43,475 nt of DNA, taken from contig NW_027018040.1 of assembly GCF_032854445.1 (NCBI RefSeq), positions 64,001 to 107,475 on the forward strand, written 5' to 3'. This DNA is from Liolophura sinensis (taxonomy: Eukaryota; Mollusca; Polyplacophora; Chitonida; Chitonidae). Position 1 is the first letter of the stretch; each line of letters begins with the position of its first letter. This document shows, piece after piece, positions 21,076-31,698 of the stretch. The notes under the pieces were generated by a model that ran no database searches, was not told where the DNA came from, and was given only the letters and a program-made list of their open reading frames with translations. Both the position numbers and the translations under genes were made by a program.

Positions 21076-21898
21076 GACAAATTTCAGGTCAAGTTGTGAG
21101 TGTCTTAACTTAACTGGACTACTTTTTACCATGGATTATCCCCAACCATTACAACCCCAACCCTGTCTACCCCTCATCCTGCTATTTATGCAAAATTTCC
21201 CCCGCACACTTATAAGGCTTGTATTTCCAAATTTCATTTACACAGGTGAGTGTAAAATGGCATTCATCTGACCAGAACTGTTTCAGGATGGCTATAGATG
21301 TAGCAAGTTATTTTTATTACATATTCTGAAACACCTACAAACATGTATGACACTTAGTATAGCAAGGCACAATTATGTATGGCAATTTTGTTATGTGCAA
21401 AGTGATTTTACAACATTAAATATGCTAATGTTGTGTTTCAAAATAGGTCTAAAAGTTGATCTGCTTCTTATCTTTGATGAAATTTGATTAAATGTACTGT
21501 CTGTGTAACAATAATAATACAAATTTTGTTTAATTTTTTTTTTTTAATTCCTTCCTACAGGTACAAGTGGAGATAGGCCAAGCAATTCTTACATAACTTC
21601 TGTGCAGATGGGGAGAACTGGTAAAATTAAATAGCAACTAAAGACAACAGGTGTTGCATTTTAAGGAAATACAAAGTAAATCTTCATTTCTGCAGATTTT
21701 CTTTTTTGACAGAAAAGAAATTTAAACCCTGTTCTCCACAAAACATCTTATCCCGGACACTAACGTGTAGAGTAACAACTCAGGTGGATCACTAGCCCTG
21801 AAATTTCATTCTTGCCATTAGCCATGTAAGATTTTGCTTTTAATGCCAAATTCATATGAAAACATTACTAACAAAAAATTGTAAAACTTTGTCCTCTT
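21076..21898. other. Noncoding spacer between duplicated segments
   Basis: No gene is recognised. It includes a T-run near 21535 and a short open frame with no domain. Confidence 0.4.
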
Positions 21899-22290
21899 TG
21901 TTACACATGCTCAATTCAGGAAATTGGGTCCAAGATTTGCCTCCAAACTGAAGTCTGACTGATAGGCAAAAACTGACACAGAGGCACTAAAGTTGTTCAT
22001 ACACTATAAATTTCTGCTATGCTACTGTGCATCTAACAAGTCTAAATAAAATACATCAGAATTTTATTTGTTTTGAATAGAACTGAAAACTTTTGCCCCA
22101 TTGGTATTACCCACCTCTCTAGAGGTTACCAAGGTAAGAAAATGTTATGACTTCACTTTCTGCCACTACAGCTGAAAAAAAAGGTAGCTGAGAATGTTGT
22201 AGCCAAAGGTGTAAGATGCATGTAGAGGTATGGCATAGTGCCATAGTGCCACGCGAAAGTTAGGGTATATATATTTTTGAGGTTGATGAT
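21899..22290. repeat. ~390-bp duplicated segment, copy 2
   Basis: Second copy of 20685-21075 with roughly a quarter of positions changed by eye, so the duplication is old. It lies about 400 bp beyond the TRIM gene's 3' end, in direct orientation relative to copy 1. Confidence 0.75.
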
Positions 22291-22717
22291 TTATTACATA
22301 ATTTTTAAGGAAAATCAATGCTCTCGTCTAACCTAAAAGGGTAAGGTATATTTTTCTAATTTAGTTTTTTTTCCTTAGGAACTAAAGTTACAGAACACAA
22401 CAAGAATTACTACATGTGCCATGTTGAGTATATTATGTATTGTCATGTACAAACTGTGACCTGTTTTGGTCAGTGACATTCCTGATTATGCTGATTTACA
22501 AGTCACCATTACTAAAAATAAAACTACCCAGTCATTATCTACATGCATTTTGTCTGGAAGAAAACTGGCATTGATGTTCAGGACAAGTCAGACAGACTGT
22601 GTATAACTACATCAAGCTGTAAACTTGTGACAGATCAACGACCACTTTGCAGAAGAAGCTATACATACTGAATTAGCCACACTACTGACATTAACTAAAA
22701 CATCTACAAACTGGTCA

Positions 22718-22723
22718 TTTATT
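22718..22723 (-). terminator. Poly(A) signal AATAAA of the TRIM-like gene
   Basis: On the minus strand AATAAA follows the TGA stop (22796-22798) by about 75 bases, within an A/T-rich 3' untranslated stretch. Confidence 0.6.
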
Positions 22724-22795
22724 TTTTTTAAAAAAGAGTCTATTTCAACAAAATGTAATACTATGGAAAAGATGTACTGAATAATTACCCGATGG

Positions 22796-23367
22796 TCAGG
22801 AAGTGCTTATCATATCACAGAGAACTGGAGGCAGAGTTGCAGAGTCACCCGTTACCAGACGAGCAGACACAGATCCAGACCAGAAACCAAACTCAACCCA
22901 TGGCACGAGAGGCTCTGTGACGATAACACCACTGTTAGTGTACATTACCTGGTTGTTGTCACAGTCCAGGACTGTCAGTGTGTGCTCATCACAGTCCAGG
23001 TACACACCCAGGTGATGAGGTCGTGTGTAACGTCTGTCCTGTCGATAGTCAGGTTTGATCTCACCACCACTGTGACTATAACACTTGACCTCATCACCAC
23101 TGTACGCCATCACAATGTACCAGAAGTTACGGCCAGGGTCTGTCTCCTCACTCACACCACAGCTCTCCTGTGTCACTCCTACACGACAGTCATAGTAACA
23201 GCCATGTGAACAGGTGATGTGTATCTCCCAGTAGTACCTGCCCGTCTGGTAACGCCCGTCTGTCACAGCTCTCCTCCACCCGAACAAGCCCTTACCCTCT
23301 ACCACACAGCCGCTGTCAGTGATTCTCAGCTTCCTGTCGTCTGTCTCTGTGAATCTCAGCGTCGGCT
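22796..23367 (-). CDS. TRIM-like gene, last exon: B30.2/SPRY domain
   Basis: After an acceptor (tgttgtgtttttgcag) the exon runs to a TGA at 22796 and encodes 189 residues. It is a SPRY/B30.2 module: TGRYYWEIHITCSHG, YDCRVGVTQE, NFWYIVMAYSGDEVKCYSH, HHLGVYLDCDEHTLTVLDCD and VPWVEFGFWSG. In TRIM proteins this C-terminal domain binds the target. The exon starts with two bases completing the codon left by exon 30393-30580 (giving Lys-Pro-Thr-Leu-Arg), so the splice phase fits. The intron before it is about 7 kb and is filled with tandem repeats. The whole protein would be close to 590 residues if the first junction were in frame. Confidence 0.85.
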
Positions 23368-24194
23368 CTGCAAAAACACAACAGAAGCAGCATGAACAAC
23401 AGAAAATCATAAACACACGCTGTAAGACTGAGATGTAAATACCTGTACACATACCGTAGTTTTACCTTCTCAACACAATCTCTTGGACTAAAATGACACA
23501 TATCGCTGGTATGAATGTAATTTATACACGGATCTCTGTCATTTTCAGCCAGTTTAAAAGAGTTGTGCTTCGACAAGAACTGGATCCATCACTAAATGAC
23601 GGGTATGACATAGACCAAGTACTGGTTTAAAATACAGACTTTTATCGCTCTAATTTGTTTGAAACTTATCACTTACAACAAGAATAATACCTTCCTCTGT
23701 CCGGCACAGGGTTTTAGTTGTCAGTTATGGCACATTTGAACACAATTCACTTTGAAGCTGTAGTAGGCCTGTAACAAGCTACCGAAGCCGTCTGTCTAGT
23801 AAGGGAGGTAACTCGCCACGCATAACTTAACAAGTGACTTTCTTTTGCCACAATACCCCAAAGACTATTTAACCCATCAGAATTACTAGTAGTAAAGAAG
23901 TATTGGATTCAATTTTTTTCCATAGATCTTTTAAAAGAGAGTTAATGTATTTAGATATTAAACATAAACTTATATCAAGCGAGGAAATACATCTAGATCA
24001 ACAATTATTTCTATATACATACCTGGAATCTCTACCATTTAATATTAATAATGAAACACATATGAGAGTTTTTTCCCCTTTGAAATATATGTTTGACTAC
24101 ATTTGAGTCTAGCAAATAATGGTGAGTTTTTATTTGGATACTTGTATCATTAGTAATTAAGAGAGTTGACATATATTCTGTTATCAGTTATATG
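23368..24194 (-). other. 3' part of the long TRIM intron, unique sequence
   Basis: No exon is recognised. Short open frames here (23316-23576 minus, 23903-24106 plus) overlap the SPRY acceptor or are AT-rich noise. Confidence 0.45.
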
Positions 24195-24950
24195 TTAAAT
24201 ATCACAGGTCTAGACACTGAGGGATAGGCTATAATATGTTATCTGTTCTGTCCTAACAGTACACCTGTTGGTTTGTCCACAGGGGTAAATATCACCCACA
24301 CACTCAGGGGTACAATATGTTATCTGTTCTGTCCTAACAGTACACCTGCTGATTTGTACACGTGAGGTAAATATCACTCAGACACTCAGGGGTACAATAT
24401 GTTATCTGTTCTGTCCTAACAGTACACCTGCTGATTTGTACACGTGAGGTAAATATCACTCAGACACTCAGGGGTACAATATGTTATCTGTTCTGTCCTA
24501 ATAGTACACCTGTTGGTTTGTCCACAGGGGTAAATATCACTCAGACACTCAGGGGTACAATATGTTATCTGTTCTGTCCTAACAGTACACCTGCTGATTT
24601 GTACACGTGAGGTAAATATCTCTCAGACACTCAGGGGTACAATATGTTATCTGTTCTGTCATAACAGTACACCTGCTGATTTGTACACGTGAGGTAAATA
24701 TCACAGGTCTAGATACTAAGGGATAGGCTATAATGTGTTATCTGTTCTGTCATAACAGTACACCTGTTGGTTTGTCCACAGGGGTAAATATCACTCAGAT
24801 ACTCAGGGGTACAATATGTTATCTGTTCTGTCCTAACAGTACACCTGTTGGTTTGTCCACAGGGGTAAATATCACTCAGACGCTCAGGGGTACAATATGT
24901 TATCTGTTCTGTCATAACAGTACACCTGCTGATTTGTACACATACTGGGG
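24195..24950. repeat. 82-bp tandem array, about nine units
   Basis: Units contain ggggtacaatatgttatctg, then taacagtacacctgctgatt and aaatatcactcagacactca; starts at 24311, 24393 and 24475 are 82 bp apart. Two unit types alternate irregularly (ttggtttgtccacagggg or ctgatttgtacacgtgagg). The left-edge phrase atcacaggtctaga recurs at 24700, about six units on, so a block of roughly 0.5 kb was itself duplicated. It lies in the TRIM intron. Confidence 0.9.
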
Positions 24951-25290
24951 ACACTGAGCCTGGGTGATATCTGTCCGGTTCTAACAGTACACCTGCTGAT
25001 TTGTGCACATACTGGGGACACTGAGGGGGGAAATTACTATCTGTCCTGTTCTAACTGTACACCTGCTGATTTGTACACATACTGGGGACACTGAGGGGGG
25101 AAATTACTATCTGTCCTGTTCTAACTGTACACCTACTGATTTGTACACACACTGGGGACACTGAGGGGGAAAATTACTATCTGTCCTGTTCTAACTGTAC
25201 ACCTGCTGATTTGTACACATATTGTAAACATCCAGGGACACCCAGGGGTACACTACTATCTGTCCTGTTTTAACTGTACAGCTGCTAATA
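24951..25290. repeat. 70-bp variant tandem array, about four units
   Basis: Here the unit is shortened to 70 bp (tgat of the ctgatttgt phrase at 24997, 25067, 25137 and 25207), with a new segment cactgaggggggaaattact replacing part of the 82-bp unit. It is a derivative of the neighbouring array, more uniform internally. Confidence 0.85.
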
Positions 25291-25464
25291 CACAACTCTG
25301 CAATGTACTTTCCCTTTTCTTGGATAAAACCATAATGTTGTATTCACTACATTTATATTTATTTTTTACCAAACCATGCTGTATATAGCATTAAATTTCT
25401 TAGGATGGCCTAATGAATGCCTTTTGACTTCTCAACTCACAGTACACTTTACAAGAACCATACA
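25291..25464. other. Short unique spacer between arrays
   Basis: AT-rich DNA with no recognisable unit; it separates the 82/70-bp array from the 42-bp array. Confidence 0.5.
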
Positions 25465-27950
25465 CTATTTTCTATCTCACATTAGTTTGTGTCCTCTGTG
25501 CACACCCTATTGTACATCTTACACTAGTGTGTGTCTTCTGTGCACACCCTATTGTACATCTCACATTAGTTTGTGTCTTCTGGGCACACCCTACTGTATA
25601 CCTCACATTAGTTTGTGTCTTCTGGGCACATCCTACTGTATGCCTCACATTAGTTTCTGTCTTCTCGTTACACCCTACTGTATGCCTCACATTGGTTTGT
25701 GTCTTCTGGTCACATCCTACTGTATACCTCACATTAGTTTGTGTCTTCTGGGCACACCCTACTGTATACCTCACATTAGTCTGTGCCTTCTGGGTATACC
25801 CTACTGCATACATCACATTGGTTTGTGTCTTCTGTACACACTTTACTGTATACCTCACTATGCCTTCTGGGTATACCCTACTGCATACATCACATTGGTT
25901 TGTGTCTTCTGTACACACCCTACTGTATACCTCACTATGCCTTCTGGGTATACCCTACTGCATACATCACATTGGTTTGTGTCTTCTGTACACACCCTAC
26001 TGTATACCTCACATTAGTCTATGCCTTCTGAGTATACCCTACTGCATACATCACATTGGTTTGTGTCTTCTGTACACACTTTACTGTATACCTCACATTT
26101 GTCTGTTTTCTGTACACACCCTTCTGTATACCTCACATTAGTTTGTGTCTTCTGTACACACCCTTCTGTGTGCCTCACATTAGTTTGTGTCTTCTGGGCA
26201 CATCCTACTGTATGCCCCACATTAGCTGGTGTCTTCTAGTCACATCCTACTATTTACCTCACACTAGTTTGTGTCTTCTGGGCACACTCTACTGTATACC
26301 TCACATTAGTTTGTGTCTTCTGGGCACATCCTACTGCATACATCACATTGGTTTGTGTCTTCTGTGCACACCCTACTGTATACCTCACATTATTCTGTGC
26401 CTTCTGGGTATACCCTACTGCATACATCACATTGGTTTGTGTCTTCTGTACACACTTTACTGTATACCTCACATTTGTCTGTTATCTGTACACACCCTTC
26501 TGTATACCTCACATTAGTTTGTGTCTTCTGGTCACATCCTACTGTATACCTCACATTAGTTTGTGTCCTCTGGGCACACTGGATTGTATACCTCATATTG
26601 GTCTGTCTTCTGTACACACCCTTCTGTATACCTCACATTGGTTTGTGTCTTCTGGTCACACCCTTCTGTATACCTCACATTAGTTTGTGTCTTCTGGTCA
26701 CACCCTTCTGTATACCTCACATTAGTTTGTGTCTTCTGGGCACATCCTACTGTATACCTCACATTAGTTTGTGTCCTCTGGGCACACAGGATTGTATGCC
26801 TCATATTTGTCTGTCTTCTGTACCACCCTTCTGTATACCTCACATTAGTTTGTGTCTTCTGGTCACATTTTACTGTATACCTCACATTAGTCTGTGTTAT
26901 CTGTACACACCCTTCTGTATACCTCACATTAGTTTGTGTTATCTGTACCACCCTTCTGTATACCTCACATTAGTTTGTGTTATCTGTACACACCCTTCTG
27001 TATACCTCACATTAGTTTGTGTCTTCTGGTCACATCCTACTGTATACCTCACATTAGTTTGTGTCTTCTGGTCACACCCTTCTGTATACCTCACATTGGT
27101 TTGTGTCTTCTGGTCACATCCTACTGTATACCTCACATTAGTTTGTGTCTTCTGGTCACATCCTACTGTATACCTCACATTAGTTTGTGTCTTCTGGGCA
27201 CACCGCATTGTATAGCTCATATTGGTCTGTCTTCTGTACCACCCTTCTGTATACCTCACATTAGTTTGTCTTCTGGTCACATCCTACTGTATACCTCACA
27301 TTAGTTTGTGTCTTCTGGGCACATCCTACTGTATACCTCACATTAGTTTGTGTCTTCTGGTCACATCCTACTGTGTACCTCACATTAGTTTGTGTCTTCT
27401 GGTCACATCCTACTGTGTACCTCACATTAATCTGTGTCTTCTGCTCACATCCTACTGTATACCTCACATTAGTTTATGTCTTCTGGTCACATCCTACTGT
27501 ATACCTCACATTAGTTTGTGTCTTCTGGTCACATCCTACTGTATACCTCACATTAGATTGTGTCTTCTGGGCACAGCCTACTGTATACCTTACATTAGTT
27601 TGTGTCTTCTGCTCACATCCTACTGTATACCTCACATTAGTTTGTGTCCTCTGGGCACAGCCTACTGTATACCTCACATTAGTTTGTGTCTTCTGGTCAC
27701 ATCCTACTGTATACCTCACATTAGTTTGTGTCTTCTGGGTACACAATACTGGATACATAACATTGGTTTGTGTCTTCTGTGCACACCCCACTGTATACCT
27801 CACATTAGACTCTGCACACCCTACTGTATATCTCACAGTAGTTTGTGTCTTCTCTGCACATCGTACTGTGTACCTCACATTAGTTTGTATCTTGTTTGCT
27901 CACCCTATAGCATCTCTCACGTTGGTTTGTATCTTTTTGCCCACCTAATG
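25465..27950. repeat. 42-bp minisatellite, about 58 units
   Basis: The unit is tgtatacctcacattagttt plus gtgtcttctgggcacatcct plus ac, 42 bp in length, with frequent variants at the cacatcct/cacaccct and ggtcaca/ggcaca positions. Because 42 is divisible by three, stop-free units give long frames in two plus and one minus frames (for example repeats of LTLVCVFWAHPTVY or of TNVRYTVGCAQKTQ). These frames have no start context, splice support or non-repeat sequence, and the array sits in the TRIM intron, so I treat them as artefacts and list no protein here. There are no unique spacers, so it is not a CRISPR array. Confidence 0.95.
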
Positions 27951-28084
27951 CACGCCTCACATTATTTTGTGTCTGTTTGCCCACCACATTGCATGCCTCA
28001 CGTGAATTTGTATCTTTTTGCCCACACTATTGTCTGCCTCACATTAGTTTGTATCTGTTTTGCCCACCTAGTGCATGTCTCACA
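27951..28084. repeat. Transitional units between the 42-bp and 82-bp arrays
   Basis: Units here (atctttttgcccacactatt, gtctgcctcacattagtttg) are intermediate in sequence between the 42-bp monomer and the halves of the 82-bp higher-order unit. Confidence 0.7.
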
Positions 28085-30010
28085 TTAGTTTGTATCTTTT
28101 TTGCAAACACCCTAATACATGCCTCAGCTTAGTTTGTATTTGTTGTGGACACCTCAATGAATGCCTGACATAAGTTTATGTTTTGTGAACACCCTAATAC
28201 ATACCTCAGCTTAGTTTGTATTTGTTGTGGACACCTCAATGAATGCCTGACATAAGTTTATGTTTTGTAAACACCCTAATACATGCCTCAGCTTAGTTTG
28301 TATTTGTTGTGGACACCTCAATGAATGCCTGACATAAGTTTATGTTTTGTGAACACCATAATACATACCTCAGCTTAGTTTGTATTTGTTGTGGACACCT
28401 CAATGAATGCCTGACATAAGTTTATGTTTTGTAAACACTCTAATACATGCCTCAGCTTAGTTTGTATTTGTTGTGGACACCTCAATGAATGCCTGACATA
28501 AGTTTATGTTTTGTGAACACCCTAATATATGCCTCAGCTTAGTTTGTATCTTTTTGCCCACACTATTGTCTGCCTCACATTAGTTTGTATCTGTTTTGTA
28601 AACACCCTAATACATACCTCAGCTTAGTTTGTGTTTGTTTTGGACACCTCAATGAATGCCTGACATAAGTTTATGTTTTGTAAACACCCTAATACATGCC
28701 TCAGCTTAGTTTGTGTTTCTTGTGGACTCCTCAATGAATGCCTGGCATAAGTTTATGTTTTGTAAACACCCTAATACATGCCTCAGCTTAGTTTGTATTT
28801 GTTGTGGACACCTCAATGAATGTCTAACATAAGTTTATGTTTTGTAAACACCCTAATACATGCCTCAGCTTAGTTTGTATTTGTTGTGGGCATCTCAATG
28901 AATGCCTGACATAAGTTTATGTTTTGTAAACACCCTAATACATGCCTCAGCTTAGTTTGTATTTGTTGTGGACACCTCAATGAATGTCTGACATAAGTTT
29001 ATGTTTTGTAAACACCCTAATACATGCCTCAGCTTAGTTTGTATTTGTTGTGGACACCTCAATGAATGTCTGACATAAGTTTATGTTTTGTAAACACCCT
29101 AATACATACCTCAGCTTAGTTTGTATTTCTTGTGGGCATCTCAATGAATACCTGACATAAGTTTATGTTTTGTGAACACCCTAATACATGCCTCAGCTTA
29201 GTTTGTGTTTGTTGTGGACACCTCAATGAATGCCTGACATAAGTTTATGTTTTGTAAACACCCTAATACATGCCTCAGCTTAGTTTGTGTTTGTTGTGGA
29301 CACCTCAATGAATGCCTGACATAAGTTTATGTTTTGTAAACACCCTAATACATGCCTCAGCTTAGTTTGTGTTTGTTGTGGACACCTCAATGAATGCCTG
29401 ACATAAGTTTATGTTTTGTAAACACCCCAATACATACCTCAGCTTAGTTTGTGTTTGTTGTGGACACCTCAATGAATGCCTGACATAAGTTTATGTTTTG
29501 TGTACACCCTAATACATACCTCAGCTTAGTTTGTGTTTGTTGTGGACACCTCAATGAATGCCTGACATAAGTTTATGTTTTGTAAACACCATAATACATG
29601 CCTCAGCGTAGTTTGTGTTTGTTGTGGACACCTCAATGAATGCCTGACATAAGTTTATGTTTTGTAAACACCCTAATACATGCCTCAGCTTAGTTTGTAT
29701 TTGTTGTGGACACCTCAATGAATGCCTGACATAAGTTTATGTTTTGTAAACACCCTAATACATGCCTCAGCTTAGTTTGTGTTTGTTGTGGACACCTCAA
29801 TGAATGCCTGACATAAGTTTATGTTTTGTAAACACCCCAATACATGCCTCAGCTTAGTTTGTGTTTGTTGTGGACACCTCAATGAATGCCTGACATAAGT
29901 TTATGTTTTGTAAACACCCTAATACATGCCTCAGCTTAGTTTGTGTTTGTTGTGGACACCTCAATGAATGCCTGACGTAAGTTTATGTTTTTTGTACACC
30001 CTAATCCATG
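28085..30010. repeat. 82-bp higher-order repeat (dimer of the 42-bp unit), ~23 copies
   Basis: Each 82-bp unit has two halves: gcctcagcttagtttgtatt...ctcaatgaat (42 bp) and gcctgacataagtttatgtt...cctaatacat (40 bp). Both halves align to the neighbouring 42-bp monomer (gcctcacattagtttgtgtc...). The units are highly alike, so the dimer form spread recently. At about 28540-28610 one unit is replaced by transitional sequence. Confidence 0.92.
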
Positions 30011-30370
30011 CCTAACATTAGTTTGTGTGTTTTTTGTACACCCTACTGTACACCTTGCCTTACTTTGTGTCTTTTGCCCACACCCTACTGTAAACCTGAC
30101 ATTTGTCTGTGTTTTGTTAACACAATAGCGTACACCTCATATTATTTGTGCTTTTTGTAAGCTCTTATCACTTTCCTTTCTCTTTGAATACTGTTCATTT
30201 TCTAGGGGCACCCAACTATATTGCAGCTCATATCGGTTTGTTTCCTTAACACAGTTTATCGTGTGTTTTGCACACAAACAGCTGTGCGCCTTATCCATTT
30301 TATGTCTGTCCTCCATGCACATAATAATGTAAACCCTACAGTCGTTTATGTCCTCTAGGCACACTCTACA
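30011..30370. repeat. Decayed units at the array edge
   Basis: Progressively diverged relatives of the 42-bp unit (acaccctactgtacacct, cattttatgtctgtcctcca, cgtttatgtcctctaggcac) run to within about 25 bases of the splice donor of the next exon. Confidence 0.6.
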
Positions 30371-30392
30371 TTTTATACATATAAGAACCTAC

Positions 30393-30580
30393 TTGTAACA
30401 CGTGGGCGTGACATTTGTCCACTGACTGCTGCTTCTAAGTCCTGACTTTCTTCCACTGTCTCTTTTACTGTCAGGTGTCTAGGGACAACAAGGTCACGCT
30501 GTACAAAATCTAGAAGCTTCTGTTTGCTGACCTCATGTTCCTCCAGATCTGCTTTTATCTCATTCAGCTGGTCATCAATT
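30393..30580 (-). CDS. TRIM-like gene, exon before the SPRY exon (188 nt)
   Basis: Acceptor ctccttttctcacag precedes the exon; donor ACAA|GTAGGT ends it. It encodes a charged helical segment (IDDQLNEIKADLEEHEVSKQ, then a linker), the end of the TRIM coiled coil plus the hinge to SPRY. It starts with the base completing the Thr codon left by the 23-nt exon and ends with one base completed by the SPRY exon, so both phases fit. The tandem arrays begin just after its donor. Confidence 0.8.
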
Positions 30581-30684
30581 CTGTGAGAAAAGGAGAGAAA
30601 ACAAAGAGACAAAGTCGTGTAGTAATCTTGTGTACATAGCTAGAATGCTATGATGTACTATCCCTAGTAGGTTAGATCTGATTT

Positions 30685-30953
30685 TTTTTTTTTTTTTTTT
30701 TTGATTGGTGTTTTACGCCGTACTCAAGAATATTTCACTTATACAACGGCGACCAGCATTATGGTGGGTGGAAACCGGGCAGAGCCCGGGGGAAACCCAC
30801 GACCATCCGCAGGTTGCTGGCAGACCTTCCCACGTACGGCCGGAGAGGAAGGCAGCATGAGCTGGTCTTGAACTCACAGCGACCGCATTGGTGAGAGGCT
30901 TCTGAGTCATTACGCTGTGCTAGCGCGCTAACCGACTGAGCCACGGAGGCCCC
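30685..30953 (-). mobile_element. Full-length tRNA-headed SINE with 12-bp target duplication
   Basis: Read on the minus strand it begins with a tRNA-like head (cctccgtggctcagtcggtt as box A region; gtgagttcaagaccagc as box B), continues through the common body (gggtttcccccgggctct) and ends in a poly(A) of about 20. The 12-mer tagatctgattt lies on both sides (30673-30684 and 30954-30965). It sits in the TRIM intron between the 23-nt and 188-nt exons, in the same direction as the gene. It is the best reference copy of this SINE in the window. Confidence 0.92.
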
Positions 30954-31118
30954 TAGATCTGATTTGATAAACGTATGTTTGAACACTAGATATATTTTAC
31001 ACTTGGGTCATGTTTTGGACAACTACAGTGCTGGTACTCAATGTTACAGAAACACATCTACTATTGTCATGTGCACATGCATAACAATCCTAGAGAGGTA
31101 TAACACATTTATACATAC

Positions 31119-31141
31119 GTTTTGGTGAAGTGCGTGGAACC
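31119..31141 (-). CDS. TRIM-like gene, 23-nt microexon
   Basis: A short exon lies between acceptor tctgtttgttgacag-like and donor AC|GTATGT. It encodes GSTHFTK plus two bases. A 23-nt exon between the coiled-coil exon and the SPRY-side exon is a known feature of TRIM genes. Here its phases join the 231-nt exon (phase 0) and the 188-nt exon exactly, which is strong evidence despite its size. Confidence 0.75.
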
Positions 31142-31698
31142 CTGTCAACAAACAGAATTGAAAACACATATTAAATCATGTAAAGATGATAACCCAAACT
31201 GAGATACTGTAGCTATACTTTCACCTCAACATGTAGCAAGAACACAGTTATAACTGAAATGTCTTACCTCTCCAAGTACACAGGCACCCTTGGCTTTTAA
31301 TTCAAAGATTTACACCATTCCCTGATTTATTACATAGTCCACATCAACTCTCAATTCCGGTTAATAAATTCCATGGTGTTTCATACAATGCGATTTTCCA
31401 CAAAGATCTGTTTACATACAAACCATGTTTTTGAAAAACAGCATAAAATATAATTTGACATTACATATTACTTTAATCGGACAGTGGTGCGGTTATGGGT
31501 GGAAAAGTGGACAGCGACCAGAGGGTACCACTGAGCAAAATAAAGCTGATGAACTCAGGATCTAAAACTTTAGTAGATCTGGCAGCATGAGGTGGATTTG
31601 AACAGGTGGTCACAGTTTCTAAGGGTGGCTGGGTCATGGGTAACATCTGGAGTTGAGGCAGCAGATCCAATGTTAGAGATTGTGCAGGTCTGACTTAC

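Noticed and set aside
18274-21271. Short frames (18274-18486, 19928-20216, 20926-21271) as genes
   Set aside because: They are under 100 codons, with no recognisable domain, splice context or coding bias visible.
22803-23209. Plus-strand frames opposite the SPRY exon
   Set aside because: They are shadows of the SPRY frame, with no domain of their own.
25376-28088. Long open frames of 72-300 codons on both strands as protein genes
   Set aside because: They are translations of a 42-bp tandem repeat lying within an intron, open on both strands only because the unit length is a multiple of three. There is no non-repeat domain, start context or splice support.
24195-30010. CRISPR array
   Set aside because: Units are contiguous with no unique spacers, unit lengths are 42, 70 or 82 bp, and the host is a eukaryote.
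30880-30953. Functional tRNA gene on the minus strand
   Set aside because: It is the head of a SINE with poly(A) and target-site duplication.
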